Shown here in pieces: positions 61,500-64,000 of a stretch of DNA of 64,000 nt. The DNA is from Quillaja saponaria. Taxonomy: Eukaryota; Streptophyta; Magnoliopsida; Fabales; Quillajaceae. The notes under the pieces are model-generated. The model was not told the origin of the DNA. It worked only from the letters and a program-made list of their open reading frames with translations, and ran no database searches. The DNA lies in the NCBI GenBank assembly GCA_029379385.1, contig CM055615.1:5208001-5272000 (forward strand). Reading direction: 5' to 3'. A program made the position numbers and the translations under genes. Position 1 is the stretch's first letter. Every line of letters starts with the position of its first letter.

Positions 61500-62050
61500 A
61501 CATTAAGCTCTTTAATTTTTAAATAAATGTTTTTAGCAGGAAAAAAATTTTAAAAAACAAATGTAGAAGATAATAATACAAATTATATGTAATTATTTTT
61601 TATGTTTATTAACTCATTATTTTTGGATGGGTGAGAGCTTTAAGGGGAATGAGAGTTATTTTTCATAAAGTTATATCTATTTAAAATAAATATATTTTTA
61701 AAAAGCAAAGGTAGAAGATAATAGTATGTATTATATGTAATTATTTTTTATATGTATTCAATCACTACTTTTGGATAAGTGAGAGTATAAAGGGAATGGG
61801 AATTTTTTTTAAAATAAATATTTAACAAAAACAAAGCTAGAATACGAATTATATGTAACTAAAGAATACGTCTTTTAAGTAATTATTTTTTATATTTATT
61901 CACTCATTACTTTTGGATGAGTGAGAGTTTTAAGGGGAATGGTAGTAATTTTTAAAAAGTTATATTTATTTTCAAAAATTTCATGGGTGAGAGTTTTAAG
62001 GGGAATGGGAGTAATTTTAAAAAAGTTATATTTATTTTTTTTTTAATTTA
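61500..62050. repeat. Degenerate repeats of a GTGAGAGTTTTAAGGGGAAT motif
   Basis: GGTGAGAGCTTTAAGGGGAAT (61630), GTGAGAGTATAAAGGGAATG (61780), GTGAGAGTTTTAAGGGGAAT (61921) and again at 61985 sit between TATATGTAATTATTTTTTAT strings, with irregular spacing of about 65-150 bp. They lie inside the terminal-inverted-repeat element and are non-coding. Confidence 0.75.
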
Positions 62051-62772
62051 AAATATATTTTAAAAGTTATATTTATCACAGATTCAATATTGAATAGCTT
62101 GGGTCCTAATACATCAAAAGGCTGTGATTTCAATAGTCATGGGGTATTTTGTAGTCCATGTTTTGATTAATCCTTTCAATCAAAGAAGTAGGTTTAACAA
62201 ACAAATCAAACAGTATAAGGGTCCCTTGCGCAATTTAAAATAAACCAAGAAAACTATGCATTTATGCTTCAACAATTTATCATAAGCAGAGAATTTGAAT
62301 TGGAATAATTTGCTGAAAGAGATAAGAAGTTTAAAAAAAGAAAAAGTTGAGAGTGGTATGAGCAGAGAAAGAAAAGGAGTGGAACGTGGGTATAGGAGTT
62401 ATATTAGGTGCGTGAAACTTGGATTTGTTTTTTTATTTTTTTATTTAATTATTAATGTTTAAAATAATTCGTTCCACAGCTTTTTATTATTTCTACCAGC
62501 TTCCTTTTAAGAAAATATGTAAAAATGATCAAGTGAAATAGGATGGAGGAGAGGGCGGTGGGAGAGACCGGCAAGTAGTGCCCTGATTTCTGATGGTAAC
62601 TGATTTGGGATAGTGGGCTGAGGGAGCAGTGGGTAGTTTTAGCCCTTCTTAGTTTGTTTTGTTTTAAATAAGCGTTAAATAAATATTTGTTTTTTATTTA
62701 TAAGAAGTTAAATAAGTCTTTAAACTAAAGGAGGAGATCATAAGGGGTCTCCTGCTTTTAGTATAGTATAGA

Positions 62773-63103
62773 TAGATAATCTCGAGTATTATTTTAGTAA
62801 TACTCGATGTCCTATAATTAATTGTTACTTTTCATTTGTTTAGTGAATGAGATTTGTGATCAATAATAATCTTAGTCTCCTAGGGTATTAAATAAAATGA
62901 ACTAAGTACACAATCATATAAAATTGGATGAAAGAAAGTAAAGAAATATAATAAGAGGAGATTAGATACATCTTCTAATATAACATCCAAGCAGTAATGA
63001 TAGCTCAAAGTGTATTACACTATCACATAACATTTAGGAAGATCTATCAAAACTAATTACAAGCAATTAAGTTGGCATGAAAATTAAAAGAGAAAGTGGA
63101 AAT
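62773..63103. other. AT-rich spacer
   Basis: No gene recognised between the terminal-inverted-repeat element and the last LTR-A copy. Confidence 0.5.
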
Positions 63104-64000
63104 TGCCACACCCTCAAATAAAGGTATGACTGGCCGGAGGAATGGATAACCAAACCTCCGTAACCTTGAATCCACAATGACTGAACACAAAAGACTCTTA
63201 AACAAATTATAGTTAAAACAAGGAAAACTTTACTGAACTAAAATAAAGTAATGAACTGGTTATGAAATATTAATATTTACTGAAAATTCGGCATAGGTTC
63301 CCTATACAGTAGAACATGCCCAACAGTACATACGCCAATAACCTGGTACCATTCACCAGTACACCATAATATCAAAGTATTTAAAGGAGCTTTGCTTTTA
63401 ACAACACATTAAGTTACCACAGTTAACTCAATATACACAACAATGCATGACATCTAAAATGACTGTAAGTGTTGTCCTATTAGCTTCAAGTATGTGACCT
63501 TGGGATATACGCTGCAATAATGTCAGCAGGTATTAATTCCTGACACAGTGAACTATGTTTTCTTGATATTAAAAAAAAACAACAGAGAAAGGTGTGAGTT
63601 CACAAGGACTTAATGAGCAAACCACATACCCTGAGGGTATTAGCATCAATCAACACATCATAACACATATACTTATTTAATCTCAAGTAGTAATCGTAAC
63701 AAATTCACATGTTCCATGATATATATAATACAAAGCACACAAAAGGCCAACAAGTAACTCAGCCTTGCACAACAGTATCACCCCCACCGGGCATTTATAT
63801 GCCCGTACAACAAAGTAATCTCCATCATAATCCATCCCACCGGGACTGAGCACTTTGCTTTTAAAACATTTATCAAAATCAGAATAGTTCAAAGTTTCAA
63901 ATTAGAATATTCTGGGTGCACTTGGATTTTACTTTGATAAATAAAAATCATTTCTTGGAAAATTTCACTTTGTTAGCCCTTATCAACTACAAACAATGTC
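63104..64000 (-). mobile_element. LTR-A copy, inverted, running out of the window
   Basis: Begins TGCCACACCCTC at 63104, equivalent to TGTCACACCTC at 47440. It shares GGTATGACTGGCCGGAGGAATGG, AACCTCCGTAACCTTGA, GTGTGAGTTCACAAGGACTTA, GGGTATTAGCATCAATCAACA and AGCCCTTATCAACTAC. The left flank is GAAAT; the right end is beyond the window. Confidence 0.75.

Larger units (their letters stand above)
60054..62772. mobile_element. Terminal-inverted-repeat element of 2.7 kb, possibly gene-capturing
   Basis: The left end TCTATACTATTCTTGATGGG through AGAGACCCCTTGTACTCTCC is matched in reverse by the right end GGAGATCATAAGGGGTCTCC through TAGTATAGTATAGA. The inverted repeats are about 40 bp and imperfect. 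No transposase was recognised inside; a gene-like fragment lies at 61205-61470. Flanks may extend the palindrome (TTATCT and AGATAA), so the exact ends and the target duplication are unclear. The superfamily is undecided; Mutator-like is one option. Confidence 0.6.

Overview
The window is AT-rich nuclear DNA of a flowering plant, probably a eudicot. The evidence is spliced exons with GT/AG borders, Ty1/copia, Ty3/gypsy (Tat), RTE LINE, hAT, CACTA-like and Helitron sequences, and one spliced diterpene synthase gene. The species cannot be told from the sequence. Most of the window is nested, decayed transposable elements. No tRNA, rRNA or CRISPR array was seen.

Layout. 1-2009 is a long LTR-like repeat (here called LTR-A) that sits beside an antisense Ty3/gypsy gag and its LTR (2010 to about 4250). 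5304-11097 is a minus-strand Tat-type gypsy element that has lost its 5' half. It keeps a 3' LTR, an integrase/RNase H stretch and an extra ORF on the opposite strand. 11.5-14.2 kb holds small DNA-transposon ends and a 750-bp tandem duplication. 14.4-15.8 kb is a 655-bp tandem duplication that runs to about 200 bp before the start codon of the diterpene synthase.

The one host-type gene is a class II diterpene cyclase of the copalyl diphosphate synthase family, in 13 exons from 15966 to 27313 on the plus strand. A complete but dead copia element (20628-27031) lies in its last intron. The protein keeps the DxDD acid motif, but Leu and Ser stand where ent-CPS enzymes have the catalytic His and Asn. 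One exon has lost about 30 codons with a frameshift, and the 3' end is partly duplicated. It is probably a diverged, recently broken specialised-metabolism diterpene synthase.

29.4-33.3 kb is two back-to-back LTR-like repeats. 35.8-40.3 kb is CACTA-like sequence and tandem repeats. 40.3-40.7 kb is a fold-back element with Helitron-like ends. 40.7-44.4 kb is a second LTR-A copy, split by an RTE LINE with a 12-bp target duplication. 44.4-52.4 kb is a hAT transposon whose transposase is cut by a 3.58-kb LTR-A solo LTR with a perfect 5-bp target duplication. 52.6-57.5 kb is a minus-strand Helitron Rep/helicase pseudogene. 60.05-62.77 kb is a terminal-inverted-repeat element carrying a broken gene fragment. 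63.1-64 kb is another LTR-A copy that leaves the window.

The genes do not form a pathway cluster: only the diterpene synthase is a metabolic gene. The main interest is its altered active site and the order of the nested insertions.
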